A program made the translations under genes and the position numbers. Positions 9,272-17,506 of a stretch of 53,526 nucleotides of DNA are shown here, piece after piece. Origin of the DNA: an uncultured Lachnospiraceae bacterium (lineage in GTDB: Bacteria > Bacillota > Clostridia > Lachnospirales > Lachnospiraceae); contig CALZBR010000014.1 of the NCBI GenBank assembly GCA_945621435.1, positions 1 to 53,526 of the forward strand, read 5' to 3'. Under the pieces are notes generated by a model that did no database searches, had not been told where the DNA came from, and saw only the letters and a list, made by a program, of their open reading frames with translations. Numbering within the stretch: position 1 is the stretch's first letter; the number at the start of each line of letters is the position of its first letter.

Positions 9272-10021
9272 ATGATATATGCAGGGAAAGAGAATCAACA
9301 TCAAAATGTCATCAGGAGAGTCACGGACGGTCTGGTCAGGATAGTATATCCGTTACACTGTCCTGTCTGTGATGACATCGTATCGGTCCCGAGTGAGAGA
9401 ATCTGTACCGGGTGTCTCGGTAAGCTAAAGCTTTTGGCACCGCCATGGTGTATGAAGTGTGGGAAAAAAGTGGAGGATGACGCCGAGTATTGTATGGACT
9501 GCAGCAGAAAGGAGCATCTCTATGACAGGGGGAGGGCTCTCTATGAGTATGCCGGAACCGCCGAATCCATCTATCGTTTCAAATATGGCGGCAGAAGAGA
9601 GTATGCGGAGTTCTTTGGCGCAGAGATGGCGGAGTACTTATCTGATTTTTACCAGAATGTGAAACCGGATGCGCTGGTTCCGATTCCGCTCCATAAAAAG
9701 CGAAAAATACAGCGAGGTTACAATCAGGCAGAGCTTCTTGCAAAAGCCCTGGGACGACAGTGGAACGTCCCGGTCTATCCCAATCTATTGGAGCGTGTGA
9801 AAAATACGGTCCCTCAGAAAAAATTAAATCCCATTGAGCGACAAAATAATTTGAAAAAGGCTTTCAATATCACGAGAAATGATGTAAAATTAAAAGTAAC
9901 TATGGTTATTGATGATATCTATACAACAGGAGCAACAATTGATGAAGCTGCAAGGGCTTTGCGAGAGGCAGGAGCCGAGAGGATTTATTTCGCGGCTTTG
10001 ACCTGTGGCGCGGGAATCTAG
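9272..10021 (+). CDS. comF: ComF-family amidophosphoribosyltransferase-like protein
   Basis: This protein belongs to the ComFC/GntX family, needed for DNA uptake in competent bacteria and present in many non-competent ones. The N-terminus carries paired zinc-binding cysteines (HCPVCDD, CTGCLG, CMKCGKK, CMDCSRK, about residues 29-85). The C-terminal half is a type I phosphoribosyltransferase fold with the PRPP loop VIDDIYTTGAT (about residues 213-223). The 249-residue length is typical. The start is uncertain: the ATG at 9272 immediately follows the tandem repeat and has only a poor AGGGA upstream. ComFA is not adjacent. The next gene is yvyF-like, matching the comFC-yvyF order of Bacillus. 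Confidence 0.88.
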   Translation: MIYAGKENQHQNVIRRVTDGLVRIVYPLHCPVCDDIVSVPSERICTGCLGKLKLLAPPWCMKCGKKVEDDAEYCMDCSRKEHLYDRGRALYEYAGTAESIYRFKYGGRREYAEFFGAEMAEYLSDFYQNVKPDALVPIPLHKKRKIQRGYNQAELLAKALGRQWNVPVYPNLLERVKNTVPQKKLNPIERQNNLKKAFNITRNDVKLKVTMVIDDIYTTGATIDEAARALREAGAERIYFAALTCGAGI

Positions 10022-10049
10022 TGCATACTACTCGGGAATGGAGGATATT

Positions 10050-10463
10050 ATGAATATTAGGAATTGCAGAAGCTGCGGTAAGATTTTTAACTATATCACG
10101 GGTGCCCCCATATGCCCTTCGTGCCGGGAAACCGCGGAGGCAAAGTTCCAGGAAGTAAAGGAATATATCCGGGAACACAGAGGCGCCGGAATTGCAGAGG
10201 TGGCAGAGGCATGCGAGGTAGAAGTCTCCCAGATCCGCCAGTGGCTGAGGGATGAACGACTGGAAGTGACGGAGGACTCAGTACTTTTTTTGAACTGTGA
10301 GAGCTGCGGGGCACCGATCCGCTGCGGCAGATTCTGCGATAAATGTAAGTCTGGCATTACTAAAGAATTTAAAGATGTGTTGCAATCCGGGACAAATCAT
10401 GATTCAAAAGCCAATCGGACCAATACCGGGAAGGACGGAGGCGCCAAAATGAGATTCCTGTAA
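10050..10463 (+). CDS. Flagellar operon protein, YvyF / TIGR03826 type
   Basis: A 137-residue protein with an N-terminal zinc finger (RNCRSCGKIF and PICPSC), a central helix-turn-helix-like segment (GIAEVAEACEVEVSQIRQWL), and a second cysteine cluster (NCESCGAPI, CGRFCDKC). This architecture and its position directly after comF match the YvyF family found ahead of flgM in Bacillus, which is linked to flagellar operon control. A GTG at 10005 would extend it into comF, but GGAGG (10040-10044) sits 5 bases before ATG 10050. No flgM, flgN or flgK follows here, so the flagellar context is cut short after this gene. Confidence 0.75.
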   Translation: MNIRNCRSCGKIFNYITGAPICPSCRETAEAKFQEVKEYIREHRGAGIAEVAEACEVEVSQIRQWLRDERLEVTEDSVLFLNCESCGAPIRCGRFCDKCKSGITKEFKDVLQSGTNHDSKANRTNTGKDGGAKMRFL

Positions 10464-10483
10464 GAGGAATACGGGAGGTTGTT

Positions 10484-10906
10484 ATGTTGAACGAGGAACG
10501 TGTCATACTGATGACACACATGGCATCTTATGAGAAGGGCGAAGGCAGGAAGAATATGAAAATCGCCAATTATTTCAGGGGCGACTATGTTACCGTTCAG
10601 GTATTGAAATCTATTGTCTGCGCAACGATCTGTTATGCCGCTTTTTTTGCACTGTATATCTTTTATGATTTTGAAGGGTTCATGCAGGACTTATATAAGA
10701 TAGACCTGTTTGCTTTTGCCAAGAATGTATTGCGTTATTATGTGATAGTGGTTGCCGTTTATGCTATCCTGACATATTTTGTCAGCACATATCACTATGT
10801 AAAAGCAAGGAAGAGCCTGAAGGTTTATTACTACAATCTTAAAAAACTGGGTGCCCTCTACAATGAAGAAAGAAATGAGAGCTTGTCAGTCGGAGGTCAT
10901 AAATGA
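10484..10906 (+). CDS. Small membrane protein, unknown function
   Basis: I do not recognise this 140-residue protein. It has two hydrophobic stretches that look like transmembrane helices (about residues 46-64 and 85-107), a basic, aromatic segment after the second (YHYVKARKSLKVYYYN), and a charged C-terminal tail. GGGAGGT (10473-10479) supports the ATG. Its last four bases overlap the next membrane-protein gene (ATGA at 10903), so the two are translationally coupled and probably act together at the membrane. Both lie directly upstream of cdaA, with no terminator between. Confidence 0.6.
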   Translation: MLNEERVILMTHMASYEKGEGRKNMKIANYFRGDYVTVQVLKSIVCATICYAAFFALYIFYDFEGFMQDLYKIDLFAFAKNVLRYYVIVVAVYAILTYFVSTYHYVKARKSLKVYYYNLKKLGALYNEERNESLSVGGHK

Positions 10907-11925
10907 CGGAATTATTGGAAATCAGAGATAAGATTAAGCACTTTTACAGTAAATACGAGGTCTTTATCCTTCCCATTATCAAATTACTGCTGGCATTTCT
11001 CGTGCTAAATGTATTAAACAGTAAAATGGGATACATGACGAAGCTGGATAATATGGCAATCGTTTTGATTGTGGCATTGATGTGCTCGTTCCTGCCGAAC
11101 GGCAGTATTATTTTGTTCGGAGTTTTGTTCAGCCTGCTGCACATGTATGCACTTTCGCTGGAAGCCGCAGCAGTGGGATTATGTGTTTATATGGTTGTAC
11201 TTCTGCTGGTGTTCAGATTGGGTGCAAGTGATACCATCCTGGTGGTAATCACGCCGCTTCTGTGCAGTATGAAGATACCTTATGTGATTCCGGTTCTGGC
11301 CGGATTGTTCTGTACTCCTTCCTCTGCTCTCCCTGTGGGCTGCGGAGTGTTGGTGTACTATCTGCTGCGCACGACAGTGGCAAGCAGCTCCGCCATCAAT
11401 GTGATGGAGGACACGGAGTTTTCCGCAAAGCTTCGTATCCTGATTGACGGGATTATTCGGGACAAGGCATTGCTGGTTACCATAGCTGCCTTTGCGATTA
11501 CCATATTTGTGGTCTATATGATTCGCAGGATGTCTATTGATTATGCCTGGTCGATTGCTATAGTCGCAGGAGCGATGGTGGACGTGGTGATTCTTTTGAT
11601 CGGAGATCTGATGTATGATATCAATATTTCTCTGGGAGGGGCATTGCTGGGCTCCATACTTGCTGTGCTGATTGCGGCAGTTGCAGATTTTTTTGCAAGA
11701 GGATTGGACTACAGGCGGACGGAAAAAGTACAGTTTGAGGATGATGAATACTATTACTATGTGAAAGCTGTTCCCAAGATGACCTTTGTTACTCCTGAGA
11801 GAACGGTGAAAAAAATCAATCGCTCCCGGTATGGCAGATCTGAGGTGAGAAGGGTTGTCGCAGACAATCCGGCGACGGATTTGGAAGAACAGGAATTGGA
11901 CAGCGAGCTGGAAGAATTATTTTAG
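10903..11925 (+). CDS. Polytopic membrane protein of unknown function, upstream of cdaA
   Basis: A 340-residue protein with about eight or nine predicted transmembrane segments between residues 18 and 268, followed by a soluble tail rich in acidic and aromatic residues (VQFEDDEYYYYV) that ends in LEEQELDSELEELF. I recognise no catalytic motif. It overlaps the preceding small membrane gene by 4 bases and ends 26 bases before cdaA in the same direction. Coupling to the c-di-AMP/cell-wall operon suggests an envelope role, but that is inference. A transporter-like or flippase-like protein cannot be excluded. Confidence 0.6.
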   Translation: MTELLEIRDKIKHFYSKYEVFILPIIKLLLAFLVLNVLNSKMGYMTKLDNMAIVLIVALMCSFLPNGSIILFGVLFSLLHMYALSLEAAAVGLCVYMVVLLLVFRLGASDTILVVITPLLCSMKIPYVIPVLAGLFCTPSSALPVGCGVLVYYLLRTTVASSSAINVMEDTEFSAKLRILIDGIIRDKALLVTIAAFAITIFVVYMIRRMSIDYAWSIAIVAGAMVDVVILLIGDLMYDINISLGGALLGSILAVLIAAVADFFARGLDYRRTEKVQFEDDEYYYYVKAVPKMTFVTPERTVKKINRSRYGRSEVRRVVADNPATDLEEQELDSELEELF

Positions 11926-11951
11926 ATTGAGTAAAAGTAGGGCGATGACAG

Positions 11952-12848
11952 ATGCGGTGGTTTGAGAGAGTAACCGATTATGTTAGAAATTTCTATATTT
12001 ACCGGGGAACGATAGGAGCCGGAGATATTCTGGAGATACTTATCATAGCTTTTCTGGTGTATTATATTTTGGTCTGGATGAAGACTACCAGGGCATGGCA
12101 GCTTCTGAAAGGCCTGATTGTCATTTGCATTTTTCTGCTGATTGCTGCTGCCATGGAGATGAGTACGATCATGTGGCTTGCCCAGAATCTGCTTGGATTT
12201 ATGGCTATTGTCATTGTGGTGGTTATGCAGCCGGAGTTGCGCCATGCGCTGGAGGAACTGGGTAAGAAGAACTTTCTCCCTTCGGGGCTTTTTGCGGATC
12301 CCGCGAAAAAGGAACAGGAAAAATTTTCGGAGAAGACAATCAACGAACTGGTGAAGGCCTGTCATGAAATGTCCAAGGTAAAGACCGGCGCTCTGATCGT
12401 CATTGAGAAACAGGAGTCTCTGAGAGACTATGAGCGCACGGGTATTGAAGTTGACGGTATCGTGACAAACCAGCTGCTGATCAATATTTTTGAACATAAC
12501 ACGCCGCTTCATGACGGTGCGGTGATCATCAGAGGTAACAGAATCACATCCGCGACCTGTTATCTGCCTTTGTCGGACAATCTGGGGCTGAGCAAGGAGC
12601 TGGGAACAAGACACAGGGCCGGCGTGGGCGTGTCTGAGGTGACAGACTCCCTTACCATCATTGTTTCCGAGGAAACAGGTAAAATCAGTACCGCCTATGA
12701 GGGCAAGCTTCAGCGCAATCTGAGTGTGGATCAGCTCAGACTGAAGCTTCAGCAGATTCTTAATCAGCAGACGGAGGAAAAGCCAAAGGTGAGACATATC
12801 TGGAAGGGAAGGAGCAAGACTAAGAATGAAAAAGAAGATATTTCATAA
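11952..12848 (+). CDS. cdaA: Diadenylate cyclase CdaA (DacA)
   Basis: This enzyme condenses two ATP into c-di-AMP at the membrane, the second messenger for osmolyte, potassium and cell-wall homeostasis. Three hydrophobic N-terminal helices (about residues 20-95) precede the DAC domain. The two signature motifs are present: HDGAVIIRGNRI (DGA motif, about residue 188) and GTRHRAGVGVSE (RHR motif, about residues 218-229). Length 298 is normal for CdaA. The gene overlaps cdaR by 23 bases and is followed by glmM, the conserved cdaA-cdaR-glmM module, in which CdaR and GlmM modulate the cyclase. The ribosome-binding site (GGGCGAT) is weak. Confidence 0.95.
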   Translation: MRWFERVTDYVRNFYIYRGTIGAGDILEILIIAFLVYYILVWMKTTRAWQLLKGLIVICIFLLIAAAMEMSTIMWLAQNLLGFMAIVIVVVMQPELRHALEELGKKNFLPSGLFADPAKKEQEKFSEKTINELVKACHEMSKVKTGALIVIEKQESLRDYERTGIEVDGIVTNQLLINIFEHNTPLHDGAVIIRGNRITSATCYLPLSDNLGLSKELGTRHRAGVGVSEVTDSLTIIVSEETGKISTAYEGKLQRNLSVDQLRLKLQQILNQQTEEKPKVRHIWKGRSKTKNEKEDIS

Positions 12849-14127
12849 CTGGGGTCTGAAACTTGCTTCTCTTCTGCTTGCGTTTGTCATCTGGTTTCTG
12901 GTGGCAAAGTTCGGTGATCCCATAGTTTCCGTTACATTTCCCAATGTCCGGGTATCCCTGACGAATACGGAACTGTTGGACAATGAAAACAAGGTATTCG
13001 AGATTCTGGATAATACGGATACCGTTCGTGTGACGGTCCGTATCCCCACCAGTATGAGAAGTCAGTTGAGAGCTTCCGATATTGTGGCGGAAGCAGATAT
13101 GAACAAGCTGACAGACATCAATACGATTGGGATTTCATATTATGTACCAAATGTGGATGCTGATTCCATCAGCGGTGATCACGATTTTGTCCGCCTTTCG
13201 GTAGAAGAGCGCATGACTAAGTGGATCAGGGTACAGAGCAAAATTCTGGGTGAAGTGGCTGAGGGATACATGGTAGCGGGTACGATATACGATCAGACAC
13301 TGATTGAGATCAGCGGTGCAAAGTCGGTCGTCGAGAAGGTCAGCTACGCAGGGGTGGAGATAGATGTCTCCGGAGCTACCAGCAATATTTCCATGAATGT
13401 TGATCCGCAGCTCTTTGATGCTGATGGAAATGTGGTAGAGATGAAGGGAATGAACCAGAATGTGGGACACATTCATATGACGGTTGAGGTCCTGGCAACC
13501 AAGGAGGTTCCTGTGGAGTATTCGATGACAGGAACACCGGCTGAGGGATATATGGTGACAGGAGTCGTGGAATGCAGTCCCAAGACAGTTAAGATTGCCG
13601 GAACTACCTCTTTGCTTGGGGGAGTAAACAGGATTACGATTCCGGAGGGAGAGATTGATCTTACCGGGTATTCTGAGAATCTGACATTAAATCTGAACCT
13701 GAAGGATTATCTGCCGGATGGGATCCGGCTGGTGGATACCGGATCCGGGACGCGTGCAACGATAACGGTATATATCGAGCCAAGGGTGGAGAAGGAATTC
13801 AACCTGAGCGCCGGGAATTTTGAAGCCCTCAATGTACCGGAAGGATACAGTGTCAAGATCATAGACGTGGAAAACGGCAGCTCGGAGGATGGCTCAAGAG
13901 TTACCTATCCCGTGAAGATTTCCGGACTGAAAAAGGAAGTTGATTCCATACAGGTAAGTAATATAAAGGGTACTGTTGATGTCGCGGAATGGATGAGAAA
14001 AAATCGCATGGACAAACCTAAGGTGGGAGTTCATGAGGTCGCTGCAGATATTGTAACCGACTCAAAGATTGATGTTATAGGTGAAGTACGGGTTCGTTTG
14101 ATTATTTCTAAGCTGGAGGATTTATAA
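12826..14127 (+). CDS. cdaR: CdaR, YbbR-domain regulator of CdaA
   Basis: CdaR is an extracytoplasmic, membrane-anchored protein that binds and regulates CdaA. There is one N-terminal membrane anchor (about residues 6-26, LKLASLLLAFVIWFLVAKFG), followed by repeated YbbR domains visible as recurring V(P/R)V...G.(P/V)AEGYMV...P..V.I.G segments, for example EVAEGYMVAGTIYDQTLIEI and GTPAEGYMVTGVVECSPKTV. About four such repeats fill the 433 residues. The start at 12826 lies inside the end of cdaA, with AAGGAG 11 bases upstream, which implies coupled translation. glmM begins 4 bases after its stop. Confidence 0.92.
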   Translation: MKKKIFHNWGLKLASLLLAFVIWFLVAKFGDPIVSVTFPNVRVSLTNTELLDNENKVFEILDNTDTVRVTVRIPTSMRSQLRASDIVAEADMNKLTDINTIGISYYVPNVDADSISGDHDFVRLSVEERMTKWIRVQSKILGEVAEGYMVAGTIYDQTLIEISGAKSVVEKVSYAGVEIDVSGATSNISMNVDPQLFDADGNVVEMKGMNQNVGHIHMTVEVLATKEVPVEYSMTGTPAEGYMVTGVVECSPKTVKIAGTTSLLGGVNRITIPEGEIDLTGYSENLTLNLNLKDYLPDGIRLVDTGSGTRATITVYIEPRVEKEFNLSAGNFEALNVPEGYSVKIIDVENGSSEDGSRVTYPVKISGLKKEVDSIQVSNIKGTVDVAEWMRKNRMDKPKVGVHEVAADIVTDSKIDVIGEVRVRLIISKLEDL

Positions 14128-14131
14128 GATT

Positions 14132-15481
14132 ATGGCAAGATTGTTTGGTACGGACGGTGTCCGCGGAATTGCAAATGAAGAGCTGACACCTACGTTGGCG
14201 ATGCAGCTCGGTCAGGCCGGAGCGTATGTGCTGACCAAGGAGAAGAATCACAAGCCTACCATCATGGTGGGGTGTGACACAAGAATCTCCGGTGATATGC
14301 TGGCCAATGCATTGATGGCGGGAGCCTGCTCGGTGGGAGCCAACTGTATATTCGTTGGGGTGATTCCTACGCCGGCGGTGGCTTATCTGACGCAGAAATA
14401 CAGGGTGGATGCAGGTGTTGTTATCTCCGCTTCCCACAATCCCGTAGAATTTAACGGTATTAAATTCTTTGACGGCAACGGCTATAAGCTTCCGGATGCC
14501 CTGGAGGATGAGATTGAACAATTGATTAAGGACAATATGACGGGGCTTAAATTCCCTACCGGTCCCGGCGTTGGCAAGGTGAAATACAGGACAGATGCCA
14601 GAGAGGAATACATCAATCACTCCATCAAGTCCGTTCCCGTGAATCTGGACGGAATGAAAATCGTGGTAGACTGTGCGGAAGGTGCTTCTTACTACACTTC
14701 GGTAGAAGCCCTGAAAGAGCTTGGAGGCAATATCGTTGCGATACACAACAATCCTGACGGAACCAACATCAATGCAAATTGCGGTTCTACACATATGGAG
14801 GAGCTTCAGGCGAGAGTCGTATATGAGAAGGCAAAGGTCGGCCTTGCTTTTGACGGAGATGCAGACCGTCTTCTTGCGGTAGACGAGAATGGCAACATCA
14901 TTGACGGTGACCGTATTATGGCCATTGTCGGTAACCATATGAAGAGTCAGGGTAAACTGAAGAACGATGTGATTGTTGCGACGGTAATGAGCAACCTGGG
15001 ATTTTTCCTTATGGGACAGAAGCAGGGGATCACGATGGAGCAGACAAAGGTGGGCGACAGGTATGTTCTGGAGAGAATGAAGGAGATTGACGCCAGCCTC
15101 GGCGGGGAACAGTCCGGACATATTATCTTTCTGGATGAGAATACCACCGGTGATGGTCTGCTGAGTGCATTGCACTTGCTGCAGGTGATGGTGGAGACCG
15201 GGAAGCCCCTTTCGGAACTGGCAGAGATTATGGAAGTGTTGCCGCAGGCATTGGTAAATGCCAAGGTGGCTAACCACAAGAAGGATAAATATCTGGAGTA
15301 TCCTGAGATAGCGGAAGCCATCAAAAAGCTGGAGGAGAAATTCGCAGGTGAAGGAAGAGTGTTGATTCGTCCTTCCGGCACCGAACCTCTGGTACGTGTC
15401 ATGATTGAGGGCAAAGACCAGAAGCTGATCCAGAAGGAAGCGGAGAAGCTGGCATTGCTGATTCAGGATGTCATGTTCTGA
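14132..15481 (+). CDS. glmM: Phosphoglucosamine mutase
   Basis: GlmM converts glucosamine-6-phosphate to glucosamine-1-phosphate, the step before UDP-GlcNAc and peptidoglycan. At 449 residues it is full length. The N-terminus reads GTDGVRGIANEELTP. The phosphoserine loop is ISASHNP, with the catalytic serine at residue 101. The metal-binding loop is DGDADR (residues 241-246), the sugar-binding loop is GGEQSGH, and the phosphate-binding loop near the C-terminus is RPSGTEPLVRVM. It closes the cdaA-cdaR-glmM operon, where GlmM is known to bind and inhibit CdaA in other Firmicutes. Confidence 0.97.
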   Translation: MARLFGTDGVRGIANEELTPTLAMQLGQAGAYVLTKEKNHKPTIMVGCDTRISGDMLANALMAGACSVGANCIFVGVIPTPAVAYLTQKYRVDAGVVISASHNPVEFNGIKFFDGNGYKLPDALEDEIEQLIKDNMTGLKFPTGPGVGKVKYRTDAREEYINHSIKSVPVNLDGMKIVVDCAEGASYYTSVEALKELGGNIVAIHNNPDGTNINANCGSTHMEELQARVVYEKAKVGLAFDGDADRLLAVDENGNIIDGDRIMAIVGNHMKSQGKLKNDVIVATVMSNLGFFLMGQKQGITMEQTKVGDRYVLERMKEIDASLGGEQSGHIIFLDENTTGDGLLSALHLLQVMVETGKPLSELAEIMEVLPQALVNAKVANHKKDKYLEYPEIAEAIKKLEEKFAGEGRVLIRPSGTEPLVRVMIEGKDQKLIQKEAEKLALLIQDVMF

Positions 15482-15515
15482 TGGAATTTTGTGGAAGAAA
15501 TAGACAAGAAATGAC

Positions 15516-15544
15516 TTGTGATTATTCGCTTGTCATGGTAAAAT
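15516..15544 (+). promoter_or_regulatory. Promoter for the HPr gene
   Basis: TTGTGA (15516-15521), a 17-base spacer, and TAAAAT (15539-15544), 51 bases before the HPr ATG. It lies in the glmM-HPr gap, so HPr has its own transcript. Confidence 0.65.
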
Positions 15545-15594
15545 GATTTTAGGAGAAGGATGCTGAGTGACAGCAGAAACTGGAGGGAGTCAGA

Positions 15595-15858
15595 ATGGTA
15601 AGTCAGAAGGTAACGATTAAGAATCCTACAGGCTTGCATCTTAGACCGGCAGGTATCCTCTGCAAGGAAGCAATGCAATTCAAATCATTGATTACATTTA
15701 CTTTTAAAGAGAACACAGCAAATGCCAAAAGCGTACTGAGTGTGCTTGGAGCCTGTGTGAAATGCGGAGATGAGATTGAATTTGTTTGTGAGGGCGAAGA
15801 TGAACAGGAAGCTCTGAAGACATTGGTGCAGGCAGTAGAGAGCGGTCTGGGGGAATAG
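15595..15858 (+). CDS. ptsH: HPr-family phosphocarrier protein
   Basis: HPr relays phosphate from enzyme I to the sugar-specific PTS components, and in Firmicutes it also mediates catabolite repression. Length 87 is standard. The active-site histidine is His15 in PTGLHLRPAG, and the regulatory serine for HPr kinase is present as Ser46 in NAKSVLSVLGA. Both phosphorylation sites argue for a functional PTS/CcpA-type HPr, not the Ser-lacking Crh form (Crh lacks the histidine). GGAGGGAG precedes the ATG. It is monocistronic, with its own promoter and a strong terminator; no ptsI is adjacent, so it could be a secondary HPr. Confidence 0.9.
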   Translation: MVSQKVTIKNPTGLHLRPAGILCKEAMQFKSLITFTFKENTANAKSVLSVLGACVKCGDEIEFVCEGEDEQEALKTLVQAVESGLGE

Positions 15859-15871
15859 TTTTGTAAAGCTG

Positions 15872-15911
15872 AAACTGTGTGTATGCCTAAAAGGCTGCAC
15901 ACAGTTTTTTT
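15872..15911 (+). terminator. Intrinsic terminator after HPr
   Basis: AAACTGTGTG (15872-15881) pairs with CACACAGTTT (15898-15907), with an internal GCC/GGC extension around TAAAA, and is followed by a run of seven Ts. This is a textbook Rho-independent terminator. Confidence 0.92.
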
Positions 15912-15946
15912 GTACCCTGCTGACCCTCTTACGTATGGTATGCAGG

Positions 15947-15975
15947 TTGAGTTTTTCATATTTTTATGCTAAACT
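15947..15975 (+). promoter_or_regulatory. Promoter at the head of the polysaccharide locus
   Basis: TTGAGT (15947-15952), a 17-base spacer, and TAAACT (15970-15975), 26 bases upstream of the MBOAT ATG at 16002. Confidence 0.55.
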
Positions 15976-16001
15976 GGAAACATTGAGGAGAGGAGAAGGA
16001 C

Positions 16002-17486
16002 ATGCTGTTTAATTCCATAGATTTTTTGGTATTTTTCCCCATTGTGGTATTGATATATCTGGTTTTTCCCCGAAAAGGGAGATATCTGTGGCTGTTGGCA
16101 GCCAGCTATTACTTCTACATGTGTTGGCAGCCAATCTATGCCCTGCTTTTGTTGTCCTCCACACTGATCACCTGGCTGTGCGGCTGGTGGCTTCACAAGG
16201 CGGACAAACCGGCCATGAAGAAGCTTGCGCTGGCTGTGTGTGCCGTTGCCAATCTGGGGATTCTGTTTTACTTCAAATACTATGAATTCTTTTTGGAGAG
16301 CCTTACCCCGCTACTCTCCGGTCTGCACATCAGCATTGCAGAGAAAAGTACGGACCTGCTTTTGCCGGTGGGTATTTCCTTTTACACCTTCCAGGCACTG
16401 GGGTATACGATCGATGTGTATCGCGGAAAGGTGGAACCGGATCGGAATCCTCTTCGCTATGCCACCTTCGTTTCTTTCTTCCCTCAGCTGGTAGCAGGAC
16501 CTATTGAGCGATCGGAGAACCTGTTGAAGCAGATGCGGGAGCTTGATCAGAAAAAAGTGTGGAATTACAGGAACATCACCGAAGGTCTGACATTGATGGT
16601 CTGGGGTATGTTCGTGAAAATGGTGATCGCGGATCGTATTGCCATCCTGGTAAATACGGTATTTGACAGCTATTATCAGTATGGAACGGTTGCTCTGGCA
16701 GCCGGAGCGGTGGGCTTTGCGATTCAGATTTATTGTGACTTTATGGGATACTCCACCATAGCGGTAGGTGCGGCCAAGGTGATGGGCTTTGAACTTATGG
16801 AGAATTTCAATACTCCCTATTTTGCAGTATCCGTCAGTGATTTCTGGAGACGCTGGCATATCTCACTGAGTACCTGGTTCAGAGATTATGTATATATTCC
16901 CCTGGGGGGCAACCGCTGCTCCAGAGTCAGGAAATATTTCAACCTGCTGGCCACCTTTGCTGCCAGCGGACTGTGGCATGGTGCGAACTGGACCTTTGTG
17001 ATCTGGGGACTCCTGCATGGGATTTATCAGATCATGGGAGACCTGACCAGGGCACCCAGACAGAAGCTGTATGAGATAGGTAAGGTAAAAAAGGACAGCT
17101 TCAGCTTTAAGCTTGGACAGGTTCTGACCACCTTTGTTCTGGTGGACATTGCATGGATTTTCTTCAGGGCAGATGAGCTTGGGGATGCGATCGGGTATTG
17201 TACCCGTATGTTTACCATGTGGGATCCATGGAATCTCTTTAACCAGCATATCTATACCCTGGGGCTTGATATGATCGAGATGCACATATTGGCAGCCGGA
17301 TTGACGGCACTTTTGCTGGCTGACCTGGTTCGATATAAGAAAAAACAGACCGTCGATGTGTTCCTGAGCGAACAATGTCTGTGGTTCCGCTGGGTTGTGA
17401 TCTTTGCGCTGATGGCGGCTTCCCTGGTCTACGGAATCTACGGCGTTGAATTTGATTCCACTCAGTTTATTTATTTTCAGTTCTAG
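16002..17486 (+). CDS. MBOAT-family membrane O-acyltransferase (AlgI/DltB type)
   Basis: This is a polytopic acyltransferase that moves an acyl group, usually acetyl, across the membrane for transfer to an extracellular polymer. It begins MLFNSIDFLVFFPIVVLIYL and has about ten transmembrane segments over 494 residues. The invariant MBOAT histidines are visible: His286 in FWRRWHISLSTWFRDYVYIP and His326 in ASGLWHGANWTFVIWG. The following gene is an SGNH-type protein, the usual partner that completes transfer in AlgI/AlgJ/AlgX- or DltB/DltD-like systems. No dltA or dltC is adjacent, so D-alanylation is unlikely and acetylation of the locus polysaccharide is the better guess. Confidence 0.9.
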   Translation: MLFNSIDFLVFFPIVVLIYLVFPRKGRYLWLLAASYYFYMCWQPIYALLLLSSTLITWLCGWWLHKADKPAMKKLALAVCAVANLGILFYFKYYEFFLESLTPLLSGLHISIAEKSTDLLLPVGISFYTFQALGYTIDVYRGKVEPDRNPLRYATFVSFFPQLVAGPIERSENLLKQMRELDQKKVWNYRNITEGLTLMVWGMFVKMVIADRIAILVNTVFDSYYQYGTVALAAGAVGFAIQIYCDFMGYSTIAVGAAKVMGFELMENFNTPYFAVSVSDFWRRWHISLSTWFRDYVYIPLGGNRCSRVRKYFNLLATFAASGLWHGANWTFVIWGLLHGIYQIMGDLTRAPRQKLYEIGKVKKDSFSFKLGQVLTTFVLVDIAWIFFRADELGDAIGYCTRMFTMWDPWNLFNQHIYTLGLDMIEMHILAAGLTALLLADLVRYKKKQTVDVFLSEQCLWFRWVVIFALMAASLVYGIYGVEFDSTQFIYFQF

Positions 17487-17506
17487 GAAAGGGAGAGGTT
17501 GTGGAA

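Noticed and set aside
15595..15858. Crh, the HPr-like regulator
   Set aside because: The active-site His15 is present, which Crh lacks.
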